From Nannocystis punicea (lineage in GTDB: Bacteria > Myxococcota_A > Polyangia > Nannocystales > Nannocystaceae): DNA of 64,000 bases. The position numbers and the translations under genes were made by a program. Shown in pieces: positions 44,636-54,623 of the stretch (position 1 is the first letter of the stretch; the number at the start of each line of letters is the position of its first letter). The notes under the pieces are model-generated. The model was not told the origin of the DNA and did no database searches. It was given only the letters and a program-made list of their open reading frames with translations. The stretch is taken from assembly GCF_026965555.1 (NCBI RefSeq), contig NZ_CP114040.1, positions 10,328,001 through 10,392,000 of the forward strand. The letters run 5' to 3'.

Positions 44636-45688
44636 TCACAGCCGGCGACGCGGACGATCGCTGCGCAGGCGCGGTCTCTCGGCCCGACGAGCCAGCTCTT
44701 CCATGAAATGACGGTCGTCGAGATCCGGCACGCGGGTGCGGATCTGCGACAGCAGCTCCTCGACGTCGGGCTTGTCACAGCCGCGGTGGAGCTCGTCGAC
44801 CAGGCTGAGCAGCAGCCGCTCGGAGCGTGCGCGGTCCGCCTCGATGCGGCGGCGCAGCACCGTCGCGCGCACGACCAGGCCGATCACGATCGCCAGCGCG
44901 AGGCCCAGCACCCACGCGATCACCTGGCTGATCTGGATGCCCTTGTGCAGCGTGTGGTCGAGGCGGCTCCAGAGCGACTCCTCGTACTGGCCGAGGTCGC
45001 GCCGCACCTCGAGCTCGGCCAGCGCGTCGGCGGCGCCGAGGACCAATTGCTTGCTCGCCTCGCGCGAGACGATGCCGACCACCGGGACCAGCTCGTCGCG
45101 CACGGCGTCGCGCAGCGCCGGCGCCAGGTCGGCGCGCACCAGCTTCTTCAGCCCGGGGCCGAGGTCCTGCTCCAGCACCGAGCGCAGCGCCGGCCCGAGG
45201 TCCTCCTTCAGGCCCTTGCCGGCCGACTGCGTCAGCGCGACGACCGTCGTCCGCGTGAGCTCGTCGACCATCGCGCTGGCCTCGCGGCGCGTCTTCGGCG
45301 ACAGCGCGGAGTCGAGGGTCTGCTGCACCGTGGACGCCAGCGCCGGGCTGATCTGCTCCTTCAAGCTCGTGCCCGCCGCCCTGGCGATCGTGTCGACGAA
45401 GCGCGCGGTCGCCTTCCGCAGCGCGGCCTGGCGCTCCTCGTCGGTGAGCCCGTCGAGCGCCCCCTCGACCAGCGACGCCGTCAGCTCGCGACCGGCCGCC
45501 TGGATCTGCGGGTCCGCCAGCAGCTTCTGGATCCGCTCCTGCGATTGCGGGTCCTCGAGGAAGCCCACGCTCTCGTCGAGCGCCGCCGGCACCGAACTGC
45601 GGACCACGCCCTCGGCGGTGAGACACGCCGGAGCGCCGAGAGCGAGGAGAACGATCAGGGTGACGCCGCGCTGGTCGATGGGTCGCAT
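44636..45688 (-). CDS. Lipoprotein with long amphipathic helical body and one membrane helix
   Basis: 350 residues from ATG 45688. Signal VTLIVLLALGAPAC gives lipobox APAC. Residues 40-240 are helical with repeating DLGPALR/DLAPALRDAV-type segments (ALRSVLEQDLGPGLKKLVRADLAPALRDAVR). A membrane helix near 260-282 (VIAWVLGLALAIVIGLVV) is followed by a charged C-terminal helix and tail. A lipid anchor plus an internal helix would fix it at both ends of the envelope. Function unknown. Confidence 0.75.
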   Translation of the reverse strand: MRPIDQRGVTLIVLLALGAPACLTAEGVVRSSVPAALDESVGFLEDPQSQERIQKLLADPQIQAAGRELTASLVEGALDGLTDEERQAALRKATARFVDTIARAAGTSLKEQISPALASTVQQTLDSALSPKTRREASAMVDELTRTTVVALTQSAGKGLKEDLGPALRSVLEQDLGPGLKKLVRADLAPALRDAVRDELVPVVGIVSREASKQLVLGAADALAELEVRRDLGQYEESLWSRLDHTLHKGIQISQVIAWVLGLALAIVIGLVVRATVLRRRIEADRARSERLLLSLVDELHRGCDKPDVEELLSQIRTRVPDLDDRHFMEELARRAERPRLRSDRPRRRL

Positions 45689-45961
45689 GCGAGAGCCATG
45701 AGAGCTGTCGGCGTCGTCGCCACCACGCGCCTCGCTGCATGGGTCGTGCACGCCAGCTCGCTAGCCGCGAAACGCCAGAGATCGACCTCCGTCGAGCCGT
45801 CCCGGCGATCGCCCGCGTGCGCGCGAGACGGCCTCGCCAGCGCGTGCAGGCGCGGCGCGGCGGAGGACGCGCGACGAGTTTGGGGTCATCGCTTGACTCT
45901 GCTCGCGCCTCGATCACGGTTTCGATGGGAGCCGCGAGGCCCCCGAGAATGGAGGTCCACC

Positions 45962-46114
45962 GTGCTTTACTGGTCCATCGTCTTCTTCATCGTCGCCCTC
46001 GTCGCCGCCATCTTCGGCTTCGGCGGCCTCGCGGCCGAGAGCGCCTACATCGCCAAGATCCTGGCCTTCATCGGCCTCATCCTCGCGGTCGTCACCTTCG
46101 TGATGCGGCGGTGA
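45962..46114 (+). CDS. DUF1328-like small membrane protein
   Basis: 50 residues from GTG 45962, with a clear GGAGG at the right distance. Two membrane helices (YWSIVFFIVALVAAIFGFGG, YIAKILAFIGLILAVVTFVM) joined by an A-A-E-S loop. This is the widespread YtjA/DUF1328 type, often stress-induced. The start is decided by the ribosome binding site. Confidence 0.85.
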   Translation: MLYWSIVFFIVALVAAIFGFGGLAAESAYIAKILAFIGLILAVVTFVMRR

Positions 46115-46129
46115 GCGCCAACTTCCAAC

Positions 46130-46190
46130 CTGTCCTGCGGGACAGCTTGCTTCGCCCGTCCCGCGAGGCTCGAGCTGTCCCGCAGGACAC
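46130..46190. repeat. Two perfect palindromes at a convergent junction
   Basis: CCTGTCC-TGCG-GGACAG (core 46132-46145) and CTGTCC-CGCA-GGACA (core 46177-46190) lie 45 bp apart, with a diverged half-copy between (CCCGTCCCGCGAGG). Confidence 0.65.
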
Positions 46191-46196
46191 CTCTCC

Positions 46197-46225
46197 GCGG
46201 GGCCGTGATCTTCACGGCCCCGCGC
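46197..46225. terminator. 13-bp-arm hairpin
   Basis: CGCGGGGCCGTGA and TCACGGCCCCGCG are perfect 13-bp arms with a 3-nt loop, between the DUF1328-like gene (+) and the CMD gene (-). It is not a dispersed palindrome. It should stop transcription strongly in at least the plus direction. Confidence 0.6.
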
Positions 46226-46401
46226 TCGTCGTGTCCCGAGCCCGAGGCGCGGGCTCGGCCGCGAGGCCGACGCAGGCGCCCTGACAGGCCTCCGCCGGCG
46301 GATTCACCGTCCGCGGCTCGACCCGCGAGCACCGGCCTCGACCGCGACCGTCAAGGGCCTCGCCGCCGACGCGCACGAGGCCGCTCTCGACCGCCTCGCC
46401 C

Positions 46402-46856
46402 TCACGGCCCGACGGGGTAGCGGCTGGCGATTGCGACCCGGTTCCACACGTTCATCTGGATCGCCAGCCACTCGACCGCGGCGATCTCCTCTGACGACAG
46501 CACCTCGGCGGCCTCGGCGTAGACGGTCTCGGGGATCTGGTCGCGGGCGACGAGGGTGACGGCCTCGGTCAGCTCGAGCGCCGCGCGCTCCTTGTCGTTG
46601 AAATACTGCGTCTCGCGCCAGGCCGGCAGCACGTTGATGCGGTCGCTGGACTCGCCGGCGGCCAGCGCGTCGCGGCTGTGCATGCGCAGGCAGAAGGCGC
46701 AGTGATTGATCTGCGACGCGCGCAGGCGCAGCAGGTGGACGAAGCCGTCGGCCAGGCCGGCCGCCCGGGCGCGCTGGGTCACCTGCGCGTCGAGGGACAC
46801 CACCGCCCGGTACAGCTCCGGGGCGATCTTGCCGAGGTTGACGCGGTCGTCCTGGT

Positions 46857-46860
<4 letters not shown>
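46402..46860 (-). CDS. Carboxymuconolactone decarboxylase / AhpD-like family protein
   Basis: 152 residues from a GTG that overlaps the glnS stop (GTGA). The core motif S-Q-I-N-H-C-A-F-C-L-R-M-H-S holds the CxxC and His of the AhpD-like fold, which acts as a thiol reductant or decarboxylase. The rest (ERAALELTEAVTLVARDQIP, SSEEIAAVEWLAIQMNVWNR) fits the family. Translation is coupled to glnS, although a functional relation is not obvious. Confidence 0.87.
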
Positions 46861-48566
<1,706 letters not shown>

Positions 48567-48676
48567 GGCGACGAGATCCGTACTCCAGATGGGCCCGCAG
48601 GGTCAAACGGCGGCCCGCGGCGGCTTTGTGGCGGGAAATTTGCCCCGCCCGCGCGACCGGTGTTTCCTTGCGCCCC

Positions 48677-49303
48677 GTGAGCCCCGGAACCTCGCGCTGG
48701 ACCGCCGTTCGGGCCTTCCTCGGCCGGCACGCCTACGTCGCCCTGGCGGCCGGTGCGCTGCTCGTGCTCACCCGCACCGTCGACTTCGCCCCGCCGCCGC
48801 TCGTCCGGGCCGACCCGTCCGCGCACGGCGGGGCTGCCGGCCCGGTCGAGGTGCAGGAGTTCTCGCCCGAGCTGCGCAGCCCGCAGGTCATGCAGCTGCG
48901 GCTGGTCCTGCGCCGCTACGACGACCCCGCCCTGCCGGTCAAGGCCGACGACCACGCCCTCGACGACCGCGGCGACGTCCTGTCCTCCCCGCTCGTCACC
49001 GCCGTCGTCGGCACCGAGGCCGCCGTCGACCAGAAAGTCGCGCTCGAGGGCGGCGACCTCCAGGTCCGCCTCGGCCTGCGCGCGACCCCGCGGCTCGCGC
49101 TCGGCGGCGCCACCACCCTCGAGCACACCCTCGAGGTCCGCAGCGAGCGCGCCGGCTGGCGCGGCCACGCCGAGCGCCCGGTGTTCGTCGCCGGCGGCGT
49201 CCTCGGCGACCTCGACGGCCGCGGCCAGCGCTGGGTGTTCGCCGTCGACGACCACCTGTTCAGCCTCGACCTCGAGGCAGTGCGCCCCGGCGGACCCGCC
49301 TGA
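48677..49303 (+). CDS. Membrane-anchored hypothetical protein
   Basis: 208 residues from GTG 48677. An N-terminal membrane helix (about 15-33, YVALAAGALLVLTRTVDF) is followed by a beta-rich periplasmic or cytoplasmic part (QVMQLRLVLRRYDDPA, LVTAVVGTEAAVDQ, DLQVRLGLRATPRL, LEHTLEVRSERAGW). No family recognised. It starts 110 bp from the divergent glnS. Confidence 0.65.
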   Translation: MSPGTSRWTAVRAFLGRHAYVALAAGALLVLTRTVDFAPPPLVRADPSAHGGAAGPVEVQEFSPELRSPQVMQLRLVLRRYDDPALPVKADDHALDDRGDVLSSPLVTAVVGTEAAVDQKVALEGGDLQVRLGLRATPRLALGGATTLEHTLEVRSERAGWRGHAERPVFVAGGVLGDLDGRGQRWVFAVDDHLFSLDLEAVRPGGPA

Positions 49304-49639
49304 GCGCGCCCGCTCCCGCCCGCACGGAGCCGGTCGCTCGACCTCGCCGCCGCGCGGCCCCTCGCGCACGCGCGAGCGAAGGGACGAACTCGTTCGGGCT
49401 TGCCCCTCGCGGACTTCTCGTCGGCGCTGCTCACACGGTGCCGGTCGCTCGATCCTCGACCTCGAGGCCGTGCAGCCCCTCGCGCCCGCGTGCGCGGAGC
49501 GAACTCGTCGAGGCCTCCCCGCGGAGCGCTCATAAACGAGGGCCGCGGCCCGTGTGCCACGTATGTCCAAAAGGACATTTCACATTGGACATGCCCCTTG
49601 CAGCATGTCCTCGAGGACCTGCTCAATCAAACCTGTGCT
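49304..49639. repeat. Gene-free region with a diverged duplication and palindromes
   Basis: Segments near 49328-49400 and 49438-49520 resemble each other (GCCGGTCGCTCGA..., CAGCCCCTCGCGC/GCGGCCCCTCGCGC, GCGAACTCGTCG/GACGAACTCGTTC), about 110 bp apart. After them lie the palindrome TGTCC-AAAA-GGACA (49564-49577) and further half-sites to 49620 (GCATGTCC-TCGA-GGACC). The region separates convergent genes. Confidence 0.5.
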
Positions 49640-50212
49640 TCAGCGCCGGTACGGGTCGGCCACCCGGGCCAGCAGGGTCGACTCGAAGGTCCGCAGCGCG
49701 ATCATCGTCCGCCGCAGCTCGGCGAACACGTGGGCCAGGTCGGGCGCCTCGGGGTACAGCACCTCTTCCCACAGGTCGTCGCTGCGGTCGAACACCCCGG
49801 GGCGGAACAGCGCCGCGTAGAACGGCGCCGGCGACAGCCCGAGCCCGAGCAGGAACAGCCGCTCGCGCTCGTCGAGCCGCCGGAACAGCAGGAGCCACTC
49901 CCACAGCGCCCGGCGCGCCTCGCCGATCGCGCGGTCGTAGGCGTCGCAGCGGGCGCGTCGGCCCCAGGGCGTCTCCGGGGCCAGGGGGTTGTCCCAGCAC
50001 GACAGCGGGGTCGCCAGCGCGTGACGGACCACCCGGGCCTGCCGCGCCAGCTCTCCCAGGCCGCGGCTCAGGTGCGCGACGCTGGGGTCGCCGTCGCCCT
50101 CGCTGAGGGCCAGCAGCTCCTGCCGCCGGGCGTCCCGCTCGCGCTCCCGCGACCACCAGCGCGCCGCGGCCACGGCCGTGACCCCTGCGCTGACGGTGAT
50201 CGCCCAGCTCAC
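49640..50212 (-). CDS. Hypothetical single-pass membrane protein
   Basis: 190 residues from GTG 50212, chosen as the start of a hydrophobic helix (VSWAITVSAGVTAVAAARWW); a TTG slightly upstream would lengthen the n-region. The remainder is helical and Arg-rich (ERERDARRQELLALSEGDGD, RAIGEARRALWEWLLLFRRL, HVFAELRRTMIALRTFEST). No family recognised. Confidence 0.55.
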   Translation of the reverse strand: MSWAITVSAGVTAVAAARWWSRERERDARRQELLALSEGDGDPSVAHLSRGLGELARQARVVRHALATPLSCWDNPLAPETPWGRRARCDAYDRAIGEARRALWEWLLLFRRLDERERLFLLGLGLSPAPFYAALFRPGVFDRSDDLWEEVLYPEAPDLAHVFAELRRTMIALRTFESTLLARVADPYRR

Positions 50213-50968
50213 TGCCGTGAATGTGAACGACGCGGGGCATGAACTCAAGGCCGCCCGGGGGCGCAGTTCCGCCCTCGACCTGCCTCTCGAGCCATGTACT
50301 CCTATTGCCCCGCGCGGCCCGGCCAGCCGTCTGTCGTCATTCACGCAGCCCATTCGTCGCGCACGCATTCCCCGCATCGACCGGCCGGCCCCGATCGCCA
50401 GGGGCGGATCGTCTGCACCGGGAGTCTGCCCACGGCCCTGGCTCCTGGAGAGACGCACACCGCCTCGCGAACCCACGCCGGGCGGGAGACTCTGCGTCGC
50501 GGTGAAGGCCCGATCCACGAGCGAGGCGCCCCACGATCGCGACAACTCACCCGCTCGAGCGCCAGTGGGATCGCGGTCGGGCCGTCGCGGCAGTTCGCCG
50601 CTCGAGCCCCTCGCGCTTCAGGCCCTCGCGCTCTGCTCACGCGACAGTTCGCCGCTCGCGAGTCGGGCTCCGCTGGCGCGCCGCAGGTCCGATCCAGGAG
50701 CGAGCCACCGGCGATCGCGAACAGGTGACAGCAGCTCGCCGTGCTCCATGACCTCGAGCCGGCGCTTCCCTGGAGGCGCGAGGCTCGTCGCGCCAAGTCT
50801 ATGGATTCTCTGTGAAGCGAGCGTCGACGCGGTGGCGTGAGTGAAGCGCCGACGCGATGCGACGGGGCCGACGCGGACGCATGACCGCGGACGACCGATC
50901 GTTCATCGCATTGGCTCCACCGCGAACCCGAGACACGCGGCCGACGAGGCTGGTACGGTGATATCTGG
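50213..50968. other. 756-bp gene-free stretch with imperfect direct repeats
   Basis: No gene seen on either strand. Repeated segments are CCGATCCACGAGCGAG near 50510 against CCGATCCAGGAGCGAG near 50689, each followed within about 15 bp by GATCGCGA, and CAGTTCGCCGCTCG at 50590 and 50645. The final 80 bp before the P450 gene are less repetitive and probably hold its promoter. Only a weak palindrome copy (CCTGCC-TCTC-GAGCCATG, 50280) is present. Confidence 0.55.
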
Positions 50969-52180
50969 ATGACTGCGAGCAACGACGCCCGTCCCTTCCT
51001 CGATTTGCACGGACCCGAATTCTCGCGCGACCCTCACGCGGTGCTCCGGGCCGCGCGCGAGCAGAGCTGGTGCGCGGACACGGCTCTCGGCCCGGCGATC
51101 CTGCGCTACCACGAGGTCCAGGCCACTCTGGCCCAGCGCACGCTGCGGACCCCCGGACCTGACTTTTTGGCCATGCAGGGGATCCACGACGGACCGCTGG
51201 TCGAGATCATGGCCGGCTTCTTGCTCAACACCGACGGCGCCGCGCACGATCGCCTGCGCCGGCTGATCAGCCGCTCGTTCACCGTCCGCCGCGTCGAGGC
51301 CGTGCGGCCGCGGATCGTCGCCATCGCCGAGGAGCTCGCCGACGCTCTGGCGGCCAAGGGCCGCTGCGACCTCGTGGGCGAGTTCGCCGACCCGTTCGCC
51401 CGCCGCGTGCTGTGTGCATTCGTCGGCATCCCCGCCGACGCCCAGGCCCGCGTGCGCCGCTGGACCGCCGACCTCGGCCTGCTGTTCGGCCTCAGCGTCG
51501 CGACTCATCGGGCGCAGATCGAGGCCTCGATGCTCGAGCTGCGCGCGTTCATCGACGACCTGATCGCGCTCCGCCGGCGCGACCCGCTCGACGACCTGCT
51601 CAGCGAGCTGGTCGCCGCCGAGGCGAACGGCGACGCGCTCACCGACCTCGAGCTGCGGGCGATGATCGTCACCTTCATGTCGGCCGGCAGCGACACCGTG
51701 CTGAACCAGCTCGGCCACGCGTTCGCGGCCTTCCTCGCCCACCCGGAGCAGTGGCGCCTGCTCGCCGCGGACCCGACTCTGGCCGCGACCGCCGCCGAGG
51801 AGGTCGTGCGCTTCTCGCCGGCCTCGCTGCTCGGGGTGCCGCGGATCGCCACCGCCGACGTCACCGTCGCCGGGCACGTGTTCCCCCGCGGCTCCTTCAT
51901 CCTCCCGATCACCGGCTCGGCCAACCGCGACGCGCAGGTGTTCGTCGACCCCGACCGCTTCGACATCACCCGCAAGCGCGACGTCCACGCCACCTTCGGC
52001 GGCGGCATTCACTATTGCCTCGGCGCCGCGCTGGCCCGTGTGCAGCTGCAGATCACCCTGCCGATGCTGGCGACCCGCCTCGGCGAGCTCCACCCCGACG
52101 GCCCGATCCCCTGGCTGCCGCCGACCGAGGCCGTCTACGGCCCGCTGCGCATCCCGGTGGCCTACCGCGCCCGCGCCTGA
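50969..52180 (+). CDS. Cytochrome P450
   Basis: 403 residues, soluble bacterial class. Heme-binding F-G-G-G-I-H-Y-C350-L-G, the ExxR pair Glu278/Arg281 (EEVVRF), and the oxygen-binding helix with A-G-S-D-T (239-243). It oxidises a small hydrophobic substrate using electrons from a ferredoxin or flavodoxin system; no redox partner or biosynthetic cluster is next to it, so substrate is unknown. A palindrome-like copy (ACCTGAC-TTTTT-GGCCATG) is read in frame as PDFLAM near residue 65. Confidence 0.95.
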   Translation: MTASNDARPFLDLHGPEFSRDPHAVLRAAREQSWCADTALGPAILRYHEVQATLAQRTLRTPGPDFLAMQGIHDGPLVEIMAGFLLNTDGAAHDRLRRLISRSFTVRRVEAVRPRIVAIAEELADALAAKGRCDLVGEFADPFARRVLCAFVGIPADAQARVRRWTADLGLLFGLSVATHRAQIEASMLELRAFIDDLIALRRRDPLDDLLSELVAAEANGDALTDLELRAMIVTFMSAGSDTVLNQLGHAFAAFLAHPEQWRLLAADPTLAATAAEEVVRFSPASLLGVPRIATADVTVAGHVFPRGSFILPITGSANRDAQVFVDPDRFDITRKRDVHATFGGGIHYCLGAALARVQLQITLPMLATRLGELHPDGPIPWLPPTEAVYGPLRIPVAYRARA

Positions 52181-52403
52181 GCCTGCGACCGACTGCTGCG
52201 ATTGGCCGCGGGGCGAGCGGGATCGCAAGACATGTCCCTTCGAGCATTCGATGATCCCCCACGAGCCCGCTGGGCCGCCGTCACCGACGAGCCCGGCTGG
52301 ACGTCGCGCGACCGCTCGCTCGCTGCGACGAATGCCGCGCTCGACGGGCCTGCGCGCCCGTCCGCCCGGCACCACGGTCATTGGAACTTCGGGACATATG
52401 CGC

Positions 52404-52417
52404 GTACCGGTCGGTAC
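52404..52417. promoter_or_regulatory. 14-bp palindrome, possible repressor operator
   Basis: GTACCG-GT-CGGTAC is a perfect palindrome in the 479-bp gap 52181-52659, the type of site TetR-like repressors use. GTCGG-N5-CCGAC lies at 52613-52627, close to the next start. No gene was recognised in this gap; CATGTCCC-TTCG-AGCATTCG (52232) is a palindrome near-copy. Confidence 0.35.
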
Positions 52418-52659
52418 ACGGGCGCGGGCCGGCGCGACCGGCGGACCGCGGGCATTCGAGGTCGCGGCGGCGGCGACCGGCGCGGGCCCGGTTTCGCCCG
52501 CGACGGGCAGCAACCGCGGTGATTGGGGCGATAGGACGGGTCACGCTCGAGGTCGCTGTATTGGTGCCACTCGTGGCTCCGGTACATAAGCAGGCCGACC
52601 ATTGTGGTGCGCGTCGGTCCGGCCGACCGGCGCGGCGCCGAGGTTCAAGGAGATCCGCC

Positions 52660-53184
52660 ATGCTCGCACGTTCATGTCTGACCTTGCTGCTCTGCTGCAC
52701 CTCGACCCTCGCGGCGGCGAAGGAGCCCGCGCAGGTCGCGGCCGCGCAGGGACCCGTCGCGCGCCCGCTGGCGGCGCGCAATGTGGAGCCCGCGAACCAG
52801 CCGGGGCTCATCTCGCCCGGCAAGGAGCCCGATATCGTCCCGCCCGACTACAAGCGCGACTGGCAGAGCGAACAGCGCTTCCTGCAGGCCGGCACCGGCG
52901 TGTCGTGGGCCCTCGCCGGCCTCGGCACGATCGGCTTCGCCGTCCCGCTCGGCATGCTCAATCGCTGCAACCAGGCGTCCGACCGCGGGGCGATGATCGA
53001 CTGCAGCCAGGAGCGCAGGACCGCCGGCATCATGGCCCCGATCCTCGGCGTGCTCACCATCGCCGCGCTCGTCCCCGCCGTGATGTTCACCCGCCGCCTC
53101 GTCCAGCACGACAACAAGAAGCCCGGCAAGCGCCAGCGCGCCGCCCTCGGCGTCAACACTGGCGGCCTGGTGCTGAATTTCTAA
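52660..53184 (+). CDS. Secreted or envelope hypothetical protein
   Basis: 174 residues from an ATG with a good AAGGAG. Signal peptide MLARSCLTLLLCCTSTLAAA. Two membrane helices follow at about 79-99 (TGVSWALAGLGTIGFAVPLG) and 122-142 (AGIMAPILGVLTIAALVPAVM). The loop between them has C-N-Q-A-S-D-R-G and C-S-Q-E-R. A basic tail (KKPGKRQR) precedes GVNTGGLVLNF. This small two-helix form recurs in myxobacteria but I cannot name it. Confidence 0.72.
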   Translation: MLARSCLTLLLCCTSTLAAAKEPAQVAAAQGPVARPLAARNVEPANQPGLISPGKEPDIVPPDYKRDWQSEQRFLQAGTGVSWALAGLGTIGFAVPLGMLNRCNQASDRGAMIDCSQERRTAGIMAPILGVLTIAALVPAVMFTRRLVQHDNKKPGKRQRAALGVNTGGLVLNF

Positions 53185-53304
53185 AAAAAGCAAAAGCCGC
53201 ACCACGGCGAGCTCTCGCTGCGTCTCGCGAGGCGGCCCCACGTCGCGGCCGAGAGGCTTCACCGCCGCTCGCCCGCGGCGACGGCGCGGCGTATCCTCGC
53301 GGCC

Positions 53305-53790
53305 ATGCCTGCCCGACTGCGCACCGCCGGACCCGCCGACGCCGCCGACATCCATCGCCTGATCGTCGACCTCGCCGTCTACGAGCGCGAGCCGAACGCC
53401 GTGGAGGTCACAGTCGATCAGCTGGAGGCCCAGCTCGCGGCCGAGCGCCCGCCCTTCGAGTGCCTCCTGGCCGAGGACGATGACGGCGCGGTCGTCGGCT
53501 TCGCCCTGTACTTCCACAACTACTCGACCTGGCGCGGCCGCCCCGGCCTCTACCTCGAGGACCTGTTCGTCGACCCCTCGCGGCGCGGCCGCGGGATCGG
53601 CAAGCAGCTGCTCGTGCGCCTGGCCCAGATCGCCGTCGAGCGCGGCTGCGCCCGCATGGACTGGGCCGTGCTCGACTGGAACGCCCCGGCGATCGCCTTC
53701 TACGAGTCGCTCGGCGCCCGGGCCGTGGCGGACTGGACCATCTTCCGTCTCACCGGACCTGGCCTCAAGAACCTGGCCGAAGCGACATGA
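53305..53790 (+). CDS. GNAT-family N-acetyltransferase
   Basis: 161 residues. Acetyl-CoA loop R-R-G-R-G-I-G-K in DPSRRGRGIGKQLL, preceded by GLYLEDLFV and followed by AVLDWNAPAIAFYESLGA, which resembles spermidine/diamine acetyltransferase-like members. The final ATGACC overlaps a variant palindrome, and TGPGLKNLAEAT is encoded by palindrome copies, so the C-terminus was extended by it. Confidence 0.93.
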   Translation: MPARLRTAGPADAADIHRLIVDLAVYEREPNAVEVTVDQLEAQLAAERPPFECLLAEDDDGAVVGFALYFHNYSTWRGRPGLYLEDLFVDPSRRGRGIGKQLLVRLAQIAVERGCARMDWAVLDWNAPAIAFYESLGARAVADWTIFRLTGPGLKNLAEAT

Positions 53791-53801
53791 CCTTCGGGTC
53801 A
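53788..53801. terminator. Variant palindrome at the end of the GNAT gene
   Basis: TGACC-TTCG-GGTCA, the same spacing as the main element with one symmetrical change (TGTCC to TGACC). It begins with the stop codon and faces the convergent SCP2 gene 161 bp away. Confidence 0.45.
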
Positions 53802-53951
53802 GCCCGTTCGCGCGCCGACGGGCTGCTCCTCGGCGTCGTCCGGCGCGAGACCGACGTCCGCCGAGCGCCACTCACGACATTCGCGGACGGCCGGGCGCGA
53901 CGCCTGCGACGATTGCCAATGGCGACAGGATCCGCGCTCGCGGGGCCCGGC

Positions 53952-54281
53952 TCACAGCCGCGACAGCTGGCCGACGCGGGCGACCAGCGACTTGCTGCCC
54001 ATCACGACCAGCCGGCCGGCGGTGGCCAGCGCGTCGACGGTGCTCGGATCGCCGGTGACCAGGCTGGTGAAGTCGGCGCTGTCGATCGCCAGCTCGCATT
54101 GCGCACCCGGCCAGTAGCCGGCCCACACGCCCGTCTTGGCGCGAGTGACCTCGACCCACCATTCGCCGCCGCCGGGGCCGGAGATCCGGAACTGATACGT
54201 CCCGCCGATCTCGGCCGCGGCCGCCGGATTACGGCGGAGCGCCGCCGGCAGGTCCTCGTTGAAGAAGCGCTGGACGTTCAT
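53952..54281 (-). CDS. SCP2-type sterol/lipid-carrier domain protein
   Basis: 109 residues from ATG 54281 (MNVQRFFNEDLPAALR). A compact SCP2 fold: GGTYQFRISGPGGGEWWVEV, a strand, CELAIDSADFTSLVTGDPST and a final helix LATAGRLVVMGSKSLVARV. It binds fatty acyl or sterol-like ligands. The 342-bp region upstream to 54623 holds no gene. Confidence 0.86.
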   Translation of the reverse strand: MNVQRFFNEDLPAALRRNPAAAAEIGGTYQFRISGPGGGEWWVEVTRAKTGVWAGYWPGAQCELAIDSADFTSLVTGDPSTVDALATAGRLVVMGSKSLVARVGQLSRL

Positions 54282-54623
54282 CCCCGGGTGTTGCCGCCGG
54301 CCACCCTGACACGCTGTTCTGCTGGAGTCAACGATCGCGCCCCCGCTGCCTGCGTCGCGGGAGCTGGCCTCGTGGAACGCCTTATCGGCCGCGAGCGGCG
54401 CTTCCGGCGTCGTCAGCGCCTGGTCGTCGAACCAATGGTAGTACCCGGACACACTGCGACATATCGCGCGCTACCGCGCAATATGCAATCGTGACGTCTC
54501 GCCGTGAAACGGGGACCGCGCTCACCTCAATGATCGCTCGCGGCCTCCGGCGCGCCGTGCGTGGCGCTCCAGGAGGCCCGGGGAGCGGCTCGCGTGGGCC
54601 CGCGGACCTTGCCGGCCCGGCCG

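Noticed and set aside
50213..50968. Short plus-strand frames in the P450 upstream gap
   Set aside because: Arg/Pro/Ser-rich composition, no ribosome binding site and overlap with direct repeats.
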